Shown: one piece after another, positions 52,444-60,963 of the stretch
Position numbering within the stretch: position 1 is the stretch's first letter
How the letters are laid out: every line of letters begins with the position of its first letter
Source of the DNA: Kitasatospora sp. MMS16-BH015
GTDB lineage: Bacteria > Actinomycetota > Actinomycetes > Streptomycetales > Streptomycetaceae
Length of the DNA: 64,000 bases
Reading direction: 5' to 3'
Assembly: GCF_002943525.1 (NCBI RefSeq)
Contig: NZ_CP025394.1
Span: 7,951,001 to 8,015,000 of the forward strand
Position numbers and translations under genes: made by a program
The notes under the pieces: generated by a model
What the model was told of the DNA's origin: nothing
Databases searched by the model: none
The model's input: the letters and a program-made list of their open reading frames with translations, nothing else

Positions 52444-53151
52444 TCAGTTGGTGATCAGGGTCGGGTCGCAGGCGGCGGGGACGACCTGGGACAGCGTCGA
52501 GAAGAACGGTCCCGGCCAGCCGTCCTCGCGGGCGTGTGCGTCGTTGATCGCCCAGTCGCCGGCCCGAAGCATGACTGCGGTCATTCCCTGCGCGGTCGCG
52601 CCGCTCAGTTCGTCGCCGCCGCCGTCGCCGACGTAGAGGCAATCGTCGGCCCGCGTGTCCAGGGCCCGGGCGATCCGGCGGAACAACTCCGGGTCCGGCT
52701 TCCTCCGCCTCTCCTGGCAGGACAGGACGACCGCATCGACCAGAGGTGCGATCGGCAGGGTCGGCCAGGTCTCGGCGAGTTCGATCGTGCAGTCGCTCAG
52801 GACCCCGATCCGAAGGCCGTCGTGGCGAAGGCGCTCCAGGGTGTCGAGCGCGTCGTCGCGAAAGACGAACAGCTCGCGCTGACAGGCGAGCCTGGCCGCT
52901 GTCGCGGCTGCCAGTGCTTCCTCGTCCGGGTCGACCCCGCAGCGCCGGGCCAGGGTCCGGAACGTCCGGGGCAGATCGCCGAGCGCCCCCACGGCCCGCT
53001 CCGGGAAGGACTCGTCAAGGGCCCGGCGCCACTGCTGCGTCGGGATCCCGAGCGGGGCCGCGCTGCGGGCCGCATGCGTGTCCCAGAGCCCGGTGGGGGT
53101 GCTGGGGGTCAGGGTGCCGAAGAAGTCGAAGATCACCGCGGAGAAGGGCAT
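52444..53151 (-). CDS. HAD family hydrolase
   Basis: A 235-residue HAD phosphatase. Motif 1 is FSAVIFDFFGTLTPSTP (DxxGT with the second Asp replaced by Phe-Gly-Thr spacing typical of subfamily IA), motif 2 is VLSDCT, motif 3 is RRRKPDPELF, and motif 4 is CLYVGDGGGDEL. Substrates of such enzymes are small phosphomonoesters, here unknown. The ATG lies 7 bases after a TAGGGT -10 box (53164-53159), so a leaderless transcript is likely. It is downstream of pyrE but separated by a hairpin. Confidence 0.9.
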   Translation of the reverse strand: MPFSAVIFDFFGTLTPSTPTGLWDTHAARSAAPLGIPTQQWRRALDESFPERAVGALGDLPRTFRTLARRCGVDPDEEALAAATAARLACQRELFVFRDDALDTLERLRHDGLRIGVLSDCTIELAETWPTLPIAPLVDAVVLSCQERRRKPDPELFRRIARALDTRADDCLYVGDGGGDELSGATAQGMTAVMLRAGDWAINDAHAREDGWPGPFFSTLSQVVPAACDPTLITN

Positions 53152-53182
53152 GGCCGGGACCCTATCGGCCGCACGACGCAGC

Positions 53183-53211
53183 GGGCCCGTCGACCATCGG
53201 TCGGCGGGCCC
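53183..53211. terminator. hairpin between pyrE and HAD gene
   Basis: Arms gggcccgtcgacc and ggtcggcgggccc pair with a single mismatch around ATC. The hairpin begins about 20 bases after the pyrE stop (minus strand), so it probably terminates pyrE; the HAD gene then has its own promoter. Confidence 0.75.
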
Positions 53212-53231
53212 TGCCACGGCGGGAACGGAGA

Positions 53232-53756
53232 TCAGGCAGAGGCACGCAGGTCGGTTGCCGTCAGCAGCGACAGCAGGTCGATCCCCTCCGCCTTGAGGGC
53301 CTCGGCGCCGCCCTGCTCGCGGTCGATGACGCAGAGGGCCGCACGGACATCGGCCCCCAGGGCCCGCAGATCGGCAGTGGAGAGCACGATCTGCCCACCA
53401 CTCGTGACGACGTCTTCGACCACCAACACACGCCGGCCGACGATGTCCGCCCCCTCGGCCAGGCGGCAAGTGCCGTACTCCTTGGCCTGCTTGCGGACGA
53501 AAGCGCACGGCAGGCCGGTGTGCCGGCCGAGTGCGGTGACCACGGGGATGCCGCCCATCTCCAACCCCGCCAGCACCTCGACGTCGGCCGGCACCAGCGC
53601 GGCCATCTCCTTGGCGATGGCATCCAGGAGCACGGGGTCACCCTCGAAACGGTACTTGTCGAAGTACTCGGTGGCGGTCCGTCCCGATCGAAGGACGAAC
53701 TCACCGGTGAGGTGGGAAACGGAATGAATACGACTGGCAAGCTCGGTACGCGTCAC
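53232..53756 (-). CDS. pyrE: orotate phosphoribosyltransferase
   Basis: A 174-residue type I phosphoribosyltransferase that makes OMP from orotate and PRPP. The PRPP motif is RRVLVVEDVVTSGGQIV, the N terminus has RSGRTATEYFDKYRFE (catalytic Lys region KYRFE), and VRKQAKEYGTCR is the flexible loop. The chain is slightly short but complete. The GTG start at 53756 is chosen by family length; a GGAG lies about 12 bases upstream. It stands apart from other pyrimidine genes, which is normal for Streptomyces. Confidence 0.92.
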   Translation of the reverse strand: MTRTELASRIHSVSHLTGEFVLRSGRTATEYFDKYRFEGDPVLLDAIAKEMAALVPADVEVLAGLEMGGIPVVTALGRHTGLPCAFVRKQAKEYGTCRLAEGADIVGRRVLVVEDVVTSGGQIVLSTADLRALGADVRAALCVIDREQGGAEALKAEGIDLLSLLTATDLRASA

Positions 53757-53833
53757 AGGCAACCAGTCTCCCAGCACGCCGCTGCGACCCCGCAGTCGGG
53801 GCGACCCAGAGCCGAGTGCGCTCGCCTCGCCGG

Positions 53834-55231
53834 TCAACCGGTGGGTGCCGGGGCGGGGTCGGGCTGCCTCCTGATGTTGTGTCGGGCGATCTTGGCGAGT
53901 ACCGAGGGGTGCATCAGGAGAGAGGACGGGGCGGTCATGTTGGCCACCTTGACGAAGCGGGTCCAGACGTCGGGGTCGTGGCGGGCCAGGGCGAAGACCT
54001 GGCGGTTGTACCAGTGCGCGAAGCGGGCTGCCGCCGACCGGCCGGCCGGGCTCCACATCAGGTCCGAGGTGGTGGAGAGCGACCACGGCACCTTGATGAT
54101 GGCGGCCGCCGTGCGCAGGTACTCCCGGCTCAGGCCGGTCAGGCCGGTGGTGTCCGAACGGCGGCGGCGGAGCAGGGTGGCGAGGGCGTCGGCCTCGACG
54201 GCGGCCACCGTCAGGCCCTGGCCGTAGACCGGGTTGAAGACGCAGAGGGCGTCGCCGATCGCGATCAGCCCCTCCGGCCAGCGGGGGTTGCGGTGGTGCT
54301 GGCGCCAGGTGCTGCCCGGGTTGGTGTAGCGGTGCACCTCCTCGTGGCTGCTGCGGCGGGCGATCTGCTCGGCAAGGCGCGGGTTGTCCAGGCTGCGCGC
54401 GTACGCCAGGAAGCCCTCCGGGTCGGTGGGCGGCTGCTGCTCGAAGCCGAACAGCGAGCAGACCCAGCGGCCGTGCTCCACGGCGAGCATCGCGCCGCCG
54501 CGCCGCACCGACGGCGCGAAGGTCATCTGGTAGGCGAGGTCGTACTCCTGCTCCTCGGCGGCCCGGTCGAAGACCATCGTGGTGTAGGTGATCTTCGCCC
54601 TCACCGTGTTCTTCGCCGACGCCGGGAGCCCGGCGCCGAGCAGCCAGGCGTCGATGGAGGTGCTGCGGCCCGAGGCGTCCACCACCAGGTCGGCGGTGAC
54701 CTCCTGCTCGCCGTCCTCCTCGGTCCGGTACCGGACCCGGTCGATCCGGCCGCCCGGGCCCCGGCCCAGACCCAGCACCCCGGCCCCGCCGACCACCCGG
54801 ACCGGCTCCAGGTCGAGCACCCGCCCCCGGATCCGGCGCTCCAGCTCGTCCCGGGTGAAGGACTGCACCAGCACGCCGGTGCCGGTGCGGACGGCGTAAC
54901 CGGTGGGCAGCAGGAAGCTGATCCGCTCCCCGTAGTCGAAGACCGGGGCGCCCAGCTGCTCCAACTCCGTGCGCAGGCCCGGGAAGAGCTTCTCCAGCAC
55001 CTCCGCGCCCTTGGCCAGCATCGCGTGGGCGTGGTACGCCTGCGGGGCGCTCGGGTGGGCACCGGTCTCCCGGCCCACCACGTCCCGCTCCAGCACCAGG
55101 ACCTCGGTGAAGTGGTCGGCCAGCGCCCGGCCCGCCAGCAGACCGGCGAAGCCGCCGCCGATCACCACCGCCCGTCCCCAGCCCGAGCCGCCCCCACCCG
55201 GAGCCCGGGTGCCCTGCTCGACCTCTGCCAT
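53834..55231 (-). CDS. FAD-dependent monooxygenase-like oxidoreductase
   Basis: A 465-residue flavoprotein of the PHBH-like/squalene-epoxidase-like group. The FAD dinucleotide motif is RAVVIGGGFAGLLAGRALADHF, and the GD motif is LIAIGDALCVFNPVYGQGLTVAAVEADAL. DLVVDASGRSTSIDAWL supports a class A flavin monooxygenase or geranylgeranyl-reductase-like fold. The substrate is unknown. ATG at 55231 lies about 20 residues before the Rossmann motif. It is convergent with nothing and upstream of pyrE on the same strand by 77 bases. Confidence 0.87.
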   Translation of the reverse strand: MAEVEQGTRAPGGGGSGWGRAVVIGGGFAGLLAGRALADHFTEVLVLERDVVGRETGAHPSAPQAYHAHAMLAKGAEVLEKLFPGLRTELEQLGAPVFDYGERISFLLPTGYAVRTGTGVLVQSFTRDELERRIRGRVLDLEPVRVVGGAGVLGLGRGPGGRIDRVRYRTEEDGEQEVTADLVVDASGRSTSIDAWLLGAGLPASAKNTVRAKITYTTMVFDRAAEEQEYDLAYQMTFAPSVRRGGAMLAVEHGRWVCSLFGFEQQPPTDPEGFLAYARSLDNPRLAEQIARRSSHEEVHRYTNPGSTWRQHHRNPRWPEGLIAIGDALCVFNPVYGQGLTVAAVEADALATLLRRRRSDTTGLTGLSREYLRTAAAIIKVPWSLSTTSDLMWSPAGRSAAARFAHWYNRQVFALARHDPDVWTRFVKVANMTAPSSLLMHPSVLAKIARHNIRRQPDPAPAPTG

Positions 55232-55390
55232 GCCGCTGCCCACCCAATCAGACCAGCAGCGGCCCGATCCGGCCGCTGTCCGGACCAGCTCAGCGCGTCG
55301 TACGGGGACGATCAAGGCACGCAGGGAGGCGTGCGGGAGCACGGGGGCGGCGCACGGTCCTGCGCGGTGCGCGCGCCGAGCCCTTCGGGG

Positions 55391-56392
55391 TCAGCCGGCG
55401 ACCACCGGGTAGTGGTCGGAGAGGTCGGAGTAGGTGTAGCTCCTGCCCCAGCTGGAGACCGTCCACGGGGCGGAGTGGAAGCGGACCACCTGGTCGGTGT
55501 ACTGCGGCGGCCGGGCGTGGTCGGCGCGGTAGAGGACGTAGTCGATGTCCTCCTTGGCGTCGTTCGGGTAGCGGTCGTGCGCGATGGAGTTGTCGGCGGT
55601 GTCGAAGGAGTACGGCCAGCCGGTGCGGGCCGTGGCCGGGGCGACGTCGGCCGTGGCGAGCATGGCCGGGTACTCGGGGCCGCGGGAGTCGATGTTGAGG
55701 TCGCCGACCAGCAGGACCGGCTCGTTCGCCGGGATGTTCCTGCCGTCCACGAAGGCGCGCATGGCGGCCAGCTGCGCCGTACGGATCTGGGCCGGCTGGC
55801 CGCTGCGGCAGCCGGAGTCGGTGGACTGGAGGTGGGTGCCCAGCACGTGCGTCCGGACGCCGTCGACGTTTAACACCGCATAGAGGAAGCCCTTGTTGGA
55901 GTACCAGTCTGAGCCGCAGGCGTCCTTGTACACGTACTGCTCGCGGTGCAGGATCGGCCACTTGCTGAGCAGCACCACGCCGCCGTCCTCGGGCGTGGTC
56001 GAGCTGTACGAGCCGCTGGTCGCGTCCCAGCCGGCGGTCGAGCGGCCGACCACGGGCGTGTGGTACGGGTAGGCCGCCGAGGCGGCCGACACCAGGCGGT
56101 CCGAGGCGCTGTTGTCGAACGCCTCCTGGAGCACCACCACGTCGTGGCCCTGGAAGACCGGGGCGGCGGCGATCGCGTCGGCGCGCAGCTGCTGGCCCCA
56201 GTTGGGGTAGAGGTTGGTGCTCATCAGGAAGGTGTTGTAGGTGAGCACGTTAAGGGCGGGGACGGGGGAGAGGGCGGAGGCGGGGGTGGGGGCCTGCGGC
56301 GCCTCGGCGAGGGTCGGGGTGGCGGGGGCGGCGAACAGCGTGGCGGCGGCCGTGGCCGCGGCGGACGCGAGGGCGAGGACGGTCTTGGACAC
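55391..56392 (-). CDS. secreted sphingomyelinase-like phosphodiesterase
   Basis: A 333-residue secreted endonuclease/exonuclease/phosphatase fold enzyme. The signal peptide is MSKTVLALASAAATAAATLFAAPA. The metal and catalytic residues lie in LNVLTYNTFLMSTNLYPNWGQ, VVVLQEAFDN, VLGTHLQS, VLLVGDLNIDSRGPEY, EDIDYVLY and YSDLSDHYPVVAG (final catalytic His). These match bacterial sphingomyelin phosphodiesterases. GTG at 56392 has GGAG 5 bases upstream and gives a proper signal peptide; an ATG 57 bases further upstream would bury it. Substrate specificity is inferred from family likeness. Confidence 0.88.
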   Translation of the reverse strand: MSKTVLALASAAATAAATLFAAPATPTLAEAPQAPTPASALSPVPALNVLTYNTFLMSTNLYPNWGQQLRADAIAAAPVFQGHDVVVLQEAFDNSASDRLVSAASAAYPYHTPVVGRSTAGWDATSGSYSSTTPEDGGVVLLSKWPILHREQYVYKDACGSDWYSNKGFLYAVLNVDGVRTHVLGTHLQSTDSGCRSGQPAQIRTAQLAAMRAFVDGRNIPANEPVLLVGDLNIDSRGPEYPAMLATADVAPATARTGWPYSFDTADNSIAHDRYPNDAKEDIDYVLYRADHARPPQYTDQVVRFHSAPWTVSSWGRSYTYSDLSDHYPVVAG

Positions 56393-56529
56393 GAGGTCTC
56401 CGGGGGTGGTGGCCGAGGGATGTTGTGCAGTCAACTCGGCGTCGGCCACCGGCTACAAGACTTCGGACGATCATCGGGTGAACCCGTCCGGAACTCGCTC
56501 GACCTACCCGGTGGTAGCGGGGTCTATCG

Positions 56530-56830
56530 GGAGGGTCTGCGCTGGTGCCCTGCGCCCGTGCCGCGGACCCGAGTTGGGCCAGTCCGACCGGACTGAAATC
56601 GGTGGCCAGCACCTCGAAGCCCAGGCGGGCGAAGTACAGCGCGTCCCGCCCGTGCCCGGCCCCGAGCTCCAGCACCTCCCGCGCGCCGGCCGCGCGGAAG
56701 ACCTCCGCCGCGTGCACCGCCGGCGCGGAGGGCTCCTCGCCGTACATGGTGGGGTGGGTGCTGTGGGTGCTCTCCCAGTGCGCGCGCTGCGCGCCCGCCA
56801 GGTCGGGGGTGCGGGGATGGGCTCGGTCAT
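56530..56830 (-). pseudogene. truncated, frameshifted SAM methyltransferase
   Basis: The start ATG (56830) is in one frame (MTEPIPAPPT), but the conserved sequence RTPDLAGAQRAHWESTHSTH and MYGEEPSAPAVHAAEVF is in another. The mismatch is explained by loss of one C in a CCC run near 56820. The SAM motif VLELGAGHGRDALYFARLGFEVLATDFS follows, after which similarity ends at ARAQGTSAD and the frame continues without the rest of the methyltransferase fold. Both ends are therefore broken and the gene is non-functional. Confidence 0.78.
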
Positions 56831-56863
56831 GGCGCTCTCTGCCGGGGGCTGTGCGGAGCCGGC

Positions 56864-57451
56864 CTAGGCGGGGGCGGACGGCCAGGCGTTGCGGGCGAGG
56901 AGGTCGAGGACGAGGGCGGCGATGTTCCAGGCGTCGTCCTCGCCACGGTGGTGGCGGCCTTCGAGGGGGAGGCCGGCGAGGTGGAGGGCCTGGGCCATGC
57001 CGGGCTTCTTGGGGAGGCCGTAGGCCGTGGCGAAGACGGCCTTGGCGTTGGTGTGGGTGCGTTCGGTCGGGTAGCCGAAGGGGTAGAGCACGCCGTCGGC
57101 CTGGCTCTGGCGGGCGAACTGGCGGCGGTCGTACTCGCCCCAGCTGGCCCAGGGTCGGCCGGCTGCGCCATGCTCCTCGGTGAGGATGCGGCAGGCCTCG
57201 GCGAAGGTGACGCCCTGTCGGACCTCGGCCTGGGTGAGGCCGGTGAGCTCGGTGCAGAACGCGCTCACGGAGGAGCGGGTGGGTCGGACCAGGATCCGGT
57301 GCCGGGAGATCCGGCGGGCCGCCGGTACGTCCACCACGGTGAGGCCGATCTCGATGATCTCCGAGACGGAGCCGGGCGGCGGCTGCCCGTCCCAGCAGGT
57401 GGCTTCGAGGTCGATGACGTTGAGGAGGGCGGCGGGTGATGGGTGGGCCAT
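56864..57451 (-). CDS. DEDDh 3'-5' exonuclease
   Basis: A 195-residue exonuclease of the ERI1/KapD-like group. Exo I is LLNVIDLEATCWDG (Asp14 and Glu16), Exo II is GEYDRRQFARQ with Asp, and Exo III is GRHHRGEDDAWNIAALVLDLL with the catalytic His and Asp. The helical TELTGLTQAEVRQG segment is typical. The enzyme likely trims RNA or DNA ends. The ATG lies 7 bases after TACCCT (57464-57459, minus strand), so it is probably leaderless. It abuts the broken methyltransferase on the same strand. Confidence 0.9.
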   Translation of the reverse strand: MAHPSPAALLNVIDLEATCWDGQPPPGSVSEIIEIGLTVVDVPAARRISRHRILVRPTRSSVSAFCTELTGLTQAEVRQGVTFAEACRILTEEHGAAGRPWASWGEYDRRQFARQSQADGVLYPFGYPTERTHTNAKAVFATAYGLPKKPGMAQALHLAGLPLEGRHHRGEDDAWNIAALVLDLLARNAWPSAPA

Positions 57452-57562
57452 GCGGCCGAGGGTAGGGGCGGGGCTGGGGGGCGGCACGTCATTTTCGGGT
57501 GCGTGATCTCGGTGGGCGGGACGTGACCGCCGGGGGTGGGCCGGCTGGCTAGGCTGCCGCGC

Positions 57563-57871
57563 ATGTCGCAGCAGCAGCCCGTGAGACTCGTCATCCTGAT
57601 CACCACCCAGCCGGGCCGGGGCCCCGAGCAGGTCGCCGCGTACGAGCGGCTCGCGCCGCTGGTGCGGGCGGAGGAGGGGTGCCTCCAGTACGACCTGCAC
57701 CAGGTGAGCGGCTCCGCCGAACGGTTCGTGCTGATCGAGCGGTGGGCCTCCGAGGAGGCGCTCGCCGCCCACGACCTGACGCCGCACATGATCGCGGCCG
57801 ACGCCGCGAGCCCCGCGTTCCGGGCCGGGCCGGCCGAGGTGATCCGGTTGGTGGACGGGGCGCTGGCCTGA
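57563..57871 (+). CDS. antibiotic biosynthesis monooxygenase (ABM) domain protein
   Basis: A 102-residue ferredoxin-like protein of the ABM/quinol monooxygenase (YgiN) family. It reads VRLVILITTQPGRGPEQVAAYERLAPLVRAEEGCLQYDLHQV and later FVLIERWASEEALAAHDLTPHM, the classical Trp-Ala-Ser and His segments. Members oxidise quinols or act in polyketide tailoring, or serve as heme oxygenase-like enzymes. The ATG lies 7 bases after TAGGCT (57550-57555), a leaderless layout. A strong hairpin follows. Confidence 0.88.
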   Translation: MSQQQPVRLVILITTQPGRGPEQVAAYERLAPLVRAEEGCLQYDLHQVSGSAERFVLIERWASEEALAAHDLTPHMIAADAASPAFRAGPAEVIRLVDGALA

Positions 57872-57888
57872 ACGGCCGTTGCCGCGTC

Positions 57889-57924
57889 GACGGGCCGTCA
57901 CCTCAGCCGAGGTGACGGCCCGTC
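57889..57924. terminator. perfect 16-bp hairpin between convergent genes
   Basis: Arms gacgggccgtcacctc and gaggtgacggcccgtc pair completely around an AGCC loop. It lies 18 bases after the ABM gene and 14 bases past the stop of the large secreted protein gene, so it is a shared bidirectional terminator. Confidence 0.88.
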
Positions 57925-57937
57925 GGTCGGTCCTTGG

Positions 57938-60736
57938 CTACTGCTTCACGAAGTAGCCGAACAGGTCGGCGACGACCTGGGTGCTGCCGCTGAAGTTGTA
58001 GACGTCGAACTTCCCGGCCGGACTCAGCGGCGTGGTCACGTGGTTCGGCACGGTCTCCCCGGCGAGGAAGTTGAGGTTGCTCGTGCCCGGGCGGGCCGCG
58101 CCGTCGGCCCACACCGTCAGGTACCCCGGGTTGGTCGGTGCGGTGGCCGTCACGTTCAGCACCGCGCCGGTGGCCCCGGCCGGTGCCCCGGCGGACACGG
58201 CGATGGAGCCGCCCGCGCCGAGCGGGCCGTGGCCGGCGCCTCGGGTGTCGACCAGCCGCACCGGCGTGGTCGGCCGGAACAGGCTCTGCCCGCTCGGGCT
58301 GTAGTAGCCGAAGAGGTCGACCACGGCGTCCGCGCTGCCGGCGAAGTTGCTCAGCCGCACCTTCCCGTCCGCGCCGATCGGCACCAGGACCTGGTTCGCC
58401 ACGGTCTGCCCGGCCGCGAGGTTCAGGTTCGAGGTGCCGGTCGGCTTCCCGGCCTCGGGGTATAGCGAGAAGTACCCCGGCCTGGTGCCCCTGGTCGCCG
58501 TCACGTTGAGCACGGCCGCCGTGGCGTCGGCCGGCACCCCGTGCTGACCGCGGACCTGCAGCTCGACGGGCGCACCGGCCTGGACCGCGTGCTGGCCCGG
58601 GGCCCGGGTGTCGAGCAGCCGGGTGGGCGCCTGGGCGGTGAAGCGGTCACCGATGACGCCCTCGTTGGTGGTGCCCTGGTAGTAGCCGAACAGGTCGGCC
58701 ACCACGTCGGTGTTCCCGCTGCTGTTGAAGAAGGTGACGGAGCCGTCGGCGTTGACCGGCACGGTCACCAGGTTCGGCACGACCTGCCCGCCGGTGAAGT
58801 TGACGTTCGAGGTCTTCGGCCGGTCCGCACCGGCGGGGTAGACCGTCAGGTAACCACCACCGCCGTGGTTGACCGCCGTCACGTTGAGCACCACGGCCTG
58901 CGGCATCGGGGAGAGCGAGGGCCCCACCCGCCAGGTCAGCGACTGCCCCGGCCCGAGCGTGCCCCCTCCGCTCCGGGTGTCCAACACCCGCGAGGGCGTC
59001 ACGGCGTGGAAGGCACCCAGCTGGTACCTGGCGTGCACCACCTGGGTGGTCCTCGCCGTCCGGCCGCCGCTGTCGGCCACCGTCATGGTGACGGTGTAGT
59101 CGCCCTCCTGCCGGTACTGGTGCCGGCCGCCCCAGCCCTTCGCCTGGGCGGTGCCGTCCCCGTAGTCGAAGGTGTAGCCCGCGATGCTCCACGGCGTGGA
59201 CGAATCCCCGCCCGAGAAGAAGTAGTCGAGCGGTCCCAGTCCGTCGGTGACCGACATCTTCGCCACCAGTGGCGCGTCGGCGGTGACCAGCACCGCGCCC
59301 CCGTAGCTCAGCACGTCGCCGTTGGCCAGTAGGACGCGGACCGACGCGTTGTAGAGACCGACGGCGGTGTACGCGTGCTGCACCGAGCCGTCCGTGGTGG
59401 CCACGGGCTGCGTACCGTCGCCGAAGTCGTACCGGTACGAGACCACCGGGGACCAGGTCGCCTCGGGCTTGCCGGTGAGCGTCACGGTGCCGCCGACTGG
59501 CGCCTTGGGCTGGTCCAGCAGTTGGTGGAAGAGGTCGTTCGAGGTGGTGAACTCGTACGCACCGCGGTCGAGGTAGCCCACCCCGGTACCGGAGTCGGCG
59601 TCGTTCGGGTCGTCGATGCGGTGGTAGCCGTAGACGTCCGTGTCAGTGGCGCCGGGCGCGTTGGCATCGGCCGAGTCGATCGCCGGCGAGCCCTCCCGTA
59701 GGTCCAGCTCCGCCCCGTACCCGGGGTCGGCCGTCAGGTCGTGGGTGCCCTGGCCGGCCACCGCCTTGGCGAAGGCCGCCGAGGTGGCGTAGGTCTGACC
59801 GCCCCAGCTGTAGCCCGGCAAGCCCCGGACCGGGTCGACCAGGTTGTAGTCGACCTTCGTCCCGGCAGTGGAGGCCGCCGAGACGGTCAGGTTCACCCCG
59901 GCCGAGGGCTGGCCGCAGGACTGGTGGTCGGCCGCGTACGCGGTGGCCGCGAGGACGTTGTTCTCCACCACCGCGTTCCCCGAGGCGCCCAGCAGCGCGA
60001 TGGCCGGCCCGCACACGGTGTCCACGGTGTTGCCGGTGACCACCGCGCCGGGCGCGTCGGTGATCTGCACGCCGTCGCCCGCCGGGTCCTCGATGGAGTT
60101 CCCGTTCACCAGGACGCCGGAGATCCCGGCGTCCACCACGACCGAAGTCCGGCCGCCGTGCAGCTTGTTGCGGGTGATGCCCACCCCGCTCGTCGCCCCG
60201 CTCACCCGCACGGCGGCGGTGGACGGCGAGCTGTCACTCCCCGAGTAGGCCTCGTTCCCCTCCAGCGTGACCCGGGTGGCGTCGCTGACCACGAAGCCCT
60301 CCCCGGTGGTCTCCGTGGTGAACCCCGAGATCCGGATGTCCTGCACGCCCTTGAGTACGAAGCCGTTCGCCATCCGCCCGCCGCCGGACCGGTCGATCCC
60401 GACCCTCGGCGGGTTCGTACCCCGGACCAGCCGGGTGGCGCCGAGGAAGGTGATCGGCTTGCCCGGTGCGCCCGAGTGCGTGATGGTCACGGTCTCGTCG
60501 TAGTTGTCGCCGGCGACCTGCACGGTCTGCCCGGGCTGCGCCGCGTCGGCCGCGGCCTGGATGGTGCAGTACGGCTGCTGCTTCGTGCCCGCGTTCGCGC
60601 CGATGTCGGCGCAGTGCGCGGAGGTGCTCTGGTCGACGTACAGCGTCGACGAATCCGCCACGGCCAGCCCGGGCATCCCGATGCCCAGGACGACACTGGT
60701 GGCGGAGGCGAGGCCGGCGAAATTACGCAGGCGCAC
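57938..60736 (-). CDS. large secreted beta-helix/PKD protein with three C-terminal repeats
   Basis: A 932-residue exported protein. A signal peptide (MRLRNFAGLASATSVVLGIG to about Ala27) is followed by a right-handed parallel beta-helix (about residues 30-340, many N-x-x-G and VTGNTVD-type turns). Two PKD-like domains with YRYDFGDGTQ and YTFDYGDGTAQ follow. The last about 370 residues are three tandem units, each starting RVLDTRSGGG-, RLLDTRAPG- or RLVDTRGAG- and ending VADLFGYY- or DLFGYF-. Each unit contains AVVLNVTA and LTVYPAG or LTVWADG. The repeat is common in secreted actinomycete proteins and probably binds carbohydrate or the wall; the function is unknown. Confidence 0.85.
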   Translation of the reverse strand: MRLRNFAGLASATSVVLGIGMPGLAVADSSTLYVDQSTSAHCADIGANAGTKQQPYCTIQAAADAAQPGQTVQVAGDNYDETVTITHSGAPGKPITFLGATRLVRGTNPPRVGIDRSGGGRMANGFVLKGVQDIRISGFTTETTGEGFVVSDATRVTLEGNEAYSGSDSSPSTAAVRVSGATSGVGITRNKLHGGRTSVVVDAGISGVLVNGNSIEDPAGDGVQITDAPGAVVTGNTVDTVCGPAIALLGASGNAVVENNVLAATAYAADHQSCGQPSAGVNLTVSAASTAGTKVDYNLVDPVRGLPGYSWGGQTYATSAAFAKAVAGQGTHDLTADPGYGAELDLREGSPAIDSADANAPGATDTDVYGYHRIDDPNDADSGTGVGYLDRGAYEFTTSNDLFHQLLDQPKAPVGGTVTLTGKPEATWSPVVSYRYDFGDGTQPVATTDGSVQHAYTAVGLYNASVRVLLANGDVLSYGGAVLVTADAPLVAKMSVTDGLGPLDYFFSGGDSSTPWSIAGYTFDYGDGTAQAKGWGGRHQYRQEGDYTVTMTVADSGGRTARTTQVVHARYQLGAFHAVTPSRVLDTRSGGGTLGPGQSLTWRVGPSLSPMPQAVVLNVTAVNHGGGGYLTVYPAGADRPKTSNVNFTGGQVVPNLVTVPVNADGSVTFFNSSGNTDVVADLFGYYQGTTNEGVIGDRFTAQAPTRLLDTRAPGQHAVQAGAPVELQVRGQHGVPADATAAVLNVTATRGTRPGYFSLYPEAGKPTGTSNLNLAAGQTVANQVLVPIGADGKVRLSNFAGSADAVVDLFGYYSPSGQSLFRPTTPVRLVDTRGAGHGPLGAGGSIAVSAGAPAGATGAVLNVTATAPTNPGYLTVWADGAARPGTSNLNFLAGETVPNHVTTPLSPAGKFDVYNFSGSTQVVADLFGYFVKQ

Positions 60737-60963
60737 GATGACCCCCTGATGAGTTCTGAGTCCGCGCCCGGCCGAGCCGGGGGACGCGAGCCATCATCCG
60801 GGAGACGTGCGAGGGCTGTCACTGATGGGGCGCCAGAGAGAGCAGTGAGCCTTCCCACTCCGGTTCCGTACAACCTTCCGGCCTCGTCCGCTTGGGGCGG
60901 ATCCGGTGGGGGGTGCCGGGAAGCCCCGGTGCCGGCGGCGCGGCTGTGGGTACGCTCGCCGGC

